Origin: Quadrisphaera sp.
GTDB lineage: Bacteria > Actinomycetota > Actinomycetes > Actinomycetales > Quadrisphaeraceae
NCBI GenBank assembly: GCA_029258695.1
Contig: JARIBR010000019.1
Span: forward strand, 1-6,907
DNA length: 6,907 nt
Reading direction: 5' to 3'
Shown: positions 6,193 to 6,907 of the stretch, in pieces
How positions within the stretch are numbered: position 1 is the first letter of the stretch
Layout of the letters: the number at the start of each line of letters is the position of its first letter
Notes under the pieces: model-generated
What the model was told of the DNA's origin: nothing
The model's database searches: none
What the model saw: the letters and a program-made list of their open reading frames with translations, nothing else
Program-made: the position numbers and the translations under genes

Positions 6193-6300
6193 GGAGTCGG
6201 TGCGATCTCACCAGTACCGGCGGAGGTCGTCTCGGCACTCGGCGTCGGCCAGCGCGAGGGCGGCGCAGAGGTGACGATCCGCTCCAGCGTTGCCACGGCC
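6193..6300 (-). pseudogene. Degraded N-terminal part of the hypothetical gene
   Basis: Upstream of the in-frame TGA (6208-6210) the same frame reads DRHLCAALALADAECRDDLRRYW, which looks like real helical protein with alanine and charged residues well placed. Upstream of about 6265-6285 the plausible sequence moves to the next frame (HEALAVRVAEHQRAVATLERI). The gene thus seems to carry both a nonsense change and a frameshift. The original start cannot be located. Confidence 0.4.
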
Positions 6301-6575
6301 CGCTGGTGCTCGGCCACGCGCACCGCCAACGCCTCATGCCGCCCTTGGCCGCGCGAGGCGTCCAGCAGGCAGTTCCTCGTGAGGGTTGGGTCCGTCAGAG
6401 TGGTGTACGGCGCGGTGACCGTGGCTTGGCCCGCGAGCCGTCCTGGGAGCCGGCGGGCTGGTTCGCCGCCGACCGGCTCTTGGCGCACGAGGCCGCCGCC
6501 GGGGTGGGTTCGTGGTGAGGGCTGGGCACCAGGGCGGGCCACGCCCCGCGGACGAGGCCGAGGTGTGAGGCGCAC
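6301..6575. other. Stretch without a supportable gene
   Basis: Several frames stay open on both strands, as expected at this GC content, but none has a recognisable domain or a start with a ribosome binding site. The minus strand from about 6300 to 6400 reads TLTRNCLLDASRGQGRHEAL and may be the eroded beginning of the gene next door. A weak hairpin (GTGAG at 6565-6569 with CTCAC at 6575-6579) overlaps the stop codon of the oxidoreductase gene and could help to end its transcript. Confidence 0.4.
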
Positions 6576-6907
6576 TCACGTGGAGGTGCGGTCGAGAGGG
6601 TCGATGCGGAAGACCGGGTGGTCGGCGGCGATCGCCTCGAAGTCCTCGAGCGGCGCGCGGCGGTCGACGGGGACGTGCGGGCGCGCCCCAGGGGCGAGCT
6701 CGAGGTACCGGCGGATGATCGGGGCCCGTTCGCCGGCGGGCACGTCGCTGAGGTGGACGTGGCTCTCGCCGCCCCTGACCAACGTCGCTCGGCCGGAGGC
6801 TGCCCGTACGTTGGCCACCCAGCTCGCGCCGGCGCCGAGCATCGAGACGAGGTAGCGCTCTGCGGCGAGGTCAGCGATGACGACGGGCACGCGGACCTGA
6901 CGACCGC
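6576..6907 (-). CDS. Nitroreductase/quinone reductase family protein (DUF385, deazaflavin-dependent type), 5' end beyond the window
   Basis: The C-terminal 110 or so residues of a protein whose start lies outside the window. The visible part runs VRVPVVIADLAAERYLVSMLGAGASWVANVRAA, then GRATLVRG, then VPAGERAPIIRRYL, ELAPGARPHVPVD and EDFEAIAADHPVFRID. This order is characteristic of the DUF385 split-barrel family that includes the mycobacterial F420H2-dependent reductase Ddn. SWVANVRAA is the hallmark segment near the cofactor site. The GTG at 6890 would give 104 residues but is internal: the frame stays open to the window edge (GRQVRV...), and family members are about 130-150 residues long. 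Substrate cannot be told, and cofactor F420 is inferred from the family. It is co-directional with the genes downstream, but a gap of nearly 400 bp follows it. Confidence 0.83.
   Translation of the reverse strand, partial: GRQVRVPVVIADLAAERYLVSMLGAGASWVANVRAASGRATLVRGGESHVHLSDVPAGERAPIIRRYLELAPGARPHVPVDRRAPLEDFEAIAADHPVFRIDPLDRTST

Noticed and set aside
6306..6518. Plus-strand frame ending in EPAGWFAADRLLAHEAAAGVGSW
   Set aside because: The end looks protein-like, but there is no domain, no ribosome binding site and no continuation. It could be chance or a tiny fragment, so it is not reported as a gene.
5725..6855. Plus-strand open frame of 376 codons
   Set aside because: It covers the antisense of two recognisable minus-strand proteins, and its composition is that of a shadow frame.
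1..6907. CRISPR array, tRNA or rRNA genes
   Set aside because: No regularly spaced repeats, cloverleaf-like segments or rRNA-like stretches were seen on reading both strands.

Overview
The window is very GC-rich and its coding frames show the strong third-position G/C bias of Actinomycetota. A YidC-like protein of actinobacterial type, an F420-type (DUF385) oxidoreductase fragment and a lipoprotein of a family I know mainly from actinobacteria point the same way. The genus cannot be told from the sequence alone.

Layout. Positions 1-101 hold nothing I can assign. Positions 102-2770 are one apparently complete IS21-family insertion sequence on the minus strand: istA (transposase) and istB (AAA+ helper) overlap by four bases and lie between ends that each carry two transposase-type repeats. 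No target duplication is visible at its borders. A short leader follows (2771-2932), with a hairpin lying directly against a ribosome binding site. Next is a plus-strand gene for a YidC/Oxa1-type membrane insertase (2933-3817), away from the usual rnpA-yidC-jag neighbourhood.

From 3891 to the right edge everything is on the minus strand. Read in the direction of transcription, the order is: a DUF385 deazaflavin-dependent oxidoreductase whose start lies beyond the right edge; a damaged stretch (about 6193-6300) leading into a conserved hypothetical protein that seems to have lost its N-terminus; a strong hairpin that overlaps that gene's stop codon; a secreted lipoprotein; and a VapB-like ribbon-helix-helix antitoxin whose partner PIN toxin is frameshifted and cut short. 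A perfect 14-bp palindrome just upstream of the antitoxin is its likely operator.

Taken together this looks like an accessory or decaying chromosomal segment: an intact-looking IS next to a toxin remnant and a damaged gene, mixed with ordinary envelope genes. I see no convincing new multi-gene system. The points most worth following are the dead toxin beside a preserved antitoxin and operator, the hairpin against the insertase ribosome binding site, and the uneven but helically phased repeat spacing at the two IS ends.
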